Assembly: GCA_963675135.1 (NCBI GenBank)
Contig: OY776119.1
Span: 3,332,148-3,396,147, forward strand
DNA: 64,000 nt
Reading direction: 5' to 3'
Source: Galeopsis tetrahit
Taxonomy: Eukaryota > Streptophyta > Magnoliopsida > Lamiales > Lamiaceae
Below, in pieces: positions 62,103 through 64,000 of the stretch; positions within the stretch are counted from its first letter, which is position 1; each line of letters begins with the position of its first letter. Made by a program: the position numbers and the translations under genes. The notes beneath the pieces are model-generated. The model made no database searches and was not told where the DNA came from. It was given only the letters and a program-made list of their open reading frames with translations.

Positions 62103-64000
62103 ATATTATTAAATAGTGAATAATAATTAAATAAAAAAAATCAATTAAAAAGGTTTGTTTTTTTATTTATTTAATTTTATCATTGGACTAATTAGATACC
62201 GACTAGAGACGGCTAAATTCCGTATCAAATCACAAATTCAAATTTCGTGCACCACTTTGATTCGTTTTATAGTGGAAAGAAAACTTTGACTGATTAGAGA
62301 TGGTTGTATTGAAATCCTTTACGTTTACGTTTTAAATCTCCGACCCATCTATTGAAATCCTTTACATTTGTATTGAAATCTCCAACCCATCTAGGACTAC
62401 ACAAACCGTTCAAACAGGCAGTTCAGTTTTTTTTTTTTTTTTCTCATGTCTAGGCCCATCTCGATTATAATTCCTCTATCTCATTTTGTTAATTTGTCTT
62501 TCTATCATGTGTCTCACGAATTATGAAAATCGTTAAATAAAAATAAATATGCGTAATGTGTCATTTACAACATTTTATTATAACATTAAATTTTTGTAGA
62601 ATAGCGCAAAATGAAAATTATTTTAGAATAAAAATTATTCTCAAGAAAGGCAAAGAAAATAAGACGGATCAGGTAATACCTAAAACTATCAAAAATTATT
62701 TACACATGCATTTCCAAATTAAAACTAGTGTTGTCTTGGGACTTAGGGTTGGTGTAGGCTTGGGACTCTGGTTCGAAACTTCTAACGGGCAAACAATTCT
62801 TAAAGGGCCTCTTCATACAGAGATCAACTCTAGCTTTAAACGTGACTCCGCTAGCGGACAGTGGGATTGGTCTTACGAATTAGCTAGTCGAACTCTAACT
62901 GGTTACCATTTCTATTTTGGGTTGGTCTGCTATGGACTCGAGTACATGTTGTGCACCCTAGTCCATGTTGCACTTTTTAGTTTACTGACTTCCACTTTTT
63001 AATTATTAAATTGTATAATAATATTTTTAGTAATAATTAAAAAGTGCAACACCATTTACCAAAAAGTGTAAGTCAGTAAACTGAAAAGTGCACATGGACT
63101 AGGGTGCACAGCATGCACTCGAGTGCATACTCGAGTGCATACTAGACTTTACCTTCTATTTTTAATTTTCGTTTTTAGGATCCTTTATGGGAAGGGTGGG
63201 AATGAGATGAAGGGGAGGGTTGAGACTATTGGTCAACGTGTGTTTTGGACATTTCAAATTAATTTGCAATATCTCAAATTGGGTAAAATGAGTTTGTCCC
63301 GATTAATGATTAAATTTACTGCTAAATAAAAGATTCAACAAAATAATTTTTCTAACCTGGTAAAGTCTTAAACAAAATTTGGTGGACGGTAGCATGTAAA
63401 TAAACAGTAATCATGGTTGGATCTGCATACTCCAATAGATCAGCAGCAGTATGCCTTGTTCCGTTTTCATCAAAAATTGTACCCCCAATCTTGATCCCTT
63501 GTAAATGCTCATACGTGAATCCATTGTTCGGCAAGACGCCGGCTTCTAGCAATCCATCCCTCACGGCCGCCTGCCAACTCTCCACCAGTGGTCGAAAAAC
63601 CAACTTCCTCTCCACCCACTCATATGATTCATTCACCAACTGTTGGTCCAACCCAACGTCCTGCAAGAACTTACTGTCGGCCCTCGAATAGAACCCCGCA
63701 TTAATGGCGGTGCCTCCACCCAAAATGCGGGCACGATGGTTCAAAACGCCGTCTGTTGTGGCAAATTGTTGTGCGGGTGAGCTCGGGGTAGGATCCAACA
63801 ATGTCGGAAGGAAAGCCTTTTTGTTGGTTACTTTGGGGTTGTTGTACGGAAGTCCGCCCCTCTCTAACACTAGTACTTTTGCGGAGGCGGAGAGCGTTGC
63901 TGCTAGTGCGCAGCCTGCCGCTCCGCCTCCAATGACTATATAGTCATAGTATTCAGATCCCGCTGCTGTCGTCGCATCTTTTGCAAAGGAATGATACGGT
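60606..64000 (-). CDS. GMC FAD oxidoreductase, (R)-mandelonitrile lyase-like (copy F), 5' end off window
   Basis: Exon 2 (64000 to 63357, probably starting a few bases outside), exon 3 61802-60941 (862 nt) and exon 4 60639-60606 are all open. Exon 1, the signal peptide, is beyond the edge. Present are the FAD motif (IGGGAAGC), signature 1 (ARILGGGTAINAG), signature 2 (GTVGSPQLLMLSGIGT), the catalytic block WHFHGGCQVGRVVD, GTNPQATIMMLGR and a short YMGKKILQQK tail. It is the most divergent copy: GQDLSDNP replaces GQGMSDNP and several loops are longer. It is probably functional. Intron 2 (1.55 kb) contains a foldback MITE and an (AT)n run; intron 3 contains a SINE fragment. Confidence 0.87.
60745..60815 (-). 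repeat. SINE fragment in intron 3 of gene F
   Basis: It contains GGTTTCGAACCTGAGACCTA and GAGGAGCACACTCCTAAGTC, the B-box block and middle part of the SINE at 8130-8425. Confidence 0.55.
62070..62099. repeat. (AT)n microsatellite in intron 2 of gene F
   Basis: About 14 AT units. Confidence 0.9.
62934..63122. mobile_element. Foldback MITE in intron 2 of gene F
   Basis: Arms of about 75 bp are inverted copies: GACTCGAGTACATGTTGTGC with ACCCTAGTCCATG on the left, and CATGGACTAGGGTGCACAGC with ATGCACTCGAGTGC on the right. The right arm has about 20 extra bases (CACCATTTACC region). The loop is about 25 bp. Nothing is encoded. Confidence 0.8.

Noticed and set aside
62556..63002. 148-codon plus-strand ORF in intron 2 of gene F
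   Set aside because: It crosses a foldback MITE and an AT-rich intron and shows no domain.

Overview
This is a plant nuclear window, most likely from a eudicot. It holds intron-bearing genes with GT-AG introns and plant-type secretory signal peptides, embedded in AT-rich DNA full of Ty1/copia and Ty3/gypsy retrotransposons, LINE tails, SINEs, CACTA, hAT and Mutator-like elements and MITEs. There are no bacterial, organellar or CRISPR features. All conclusions come from reading the sequence; no database search was run.

The host genes form one family in a head-to-tail tandem array, all on the minus strand. They are GMC-type FAD oxidoreductases of the (R)-mandelonitrile lyase-like / HOTHEAD-like group. 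Transcription runs right to left: copy F (60606 to beyond 64000, open but cut by the window edge), E (47347-53273, broken only by a CACTA transposon), D (43019-45169, intact), C (26164-28595, frameshifted by a 14-bp tandem duplication), B (10004-15571, nonsense codon plus a 3.08-kb insertion) and A (4948-7026, intact). A relic last exon lies near 37007-37037. All copies share four exons at the same positions and phases: a short signal-peptide exon, a 639-nt FAD-binding exon, a roughly 850-nt substrate/C-terminal exon and a tiny last exon. A to D resemble each other most. E and F are more divergent.

Layout: 1-4008 is a Tat-like gypsy element nested inside an opposite-facing element of the same family, with an antisense ORF near the 3' LTR. 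4009-10003 is gene A with a hAT element just upstream, a SINE dimer and TRIM LTRs. 10004-15571 is pseudogene B with a Mutator-like insertion. 15786-21945 is a young Copia element (Copia-1) inserted in the LTR of a TRIM. 22290-25500 is a relic Copia containing a hAT element, flanked by 340-bp direct repeats. 26164-28595 is pseudogene C. 29291-30896 is a LINE tail. 31226-36060 is a gag-less SIRE-like Copia inside LTR-like DNA. 37080-38040 is a second LINE tail with a MITE inside. 38217-42844 is a complete Copia (Copia-4) with identical LTRs. Then come gene D, a Stowaway-like MITE, gene E with its CACTA element, a decayed Copia (54811-57905), AT-rich DNA with foldback MITEs, and gene F.

The window records gene birth by tandem duplication and gene loss by different mechanisms in neighbouring copies. 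A and D look functional, F looks functional as far as it is visible, and E could be functional in an allele without the transposon.
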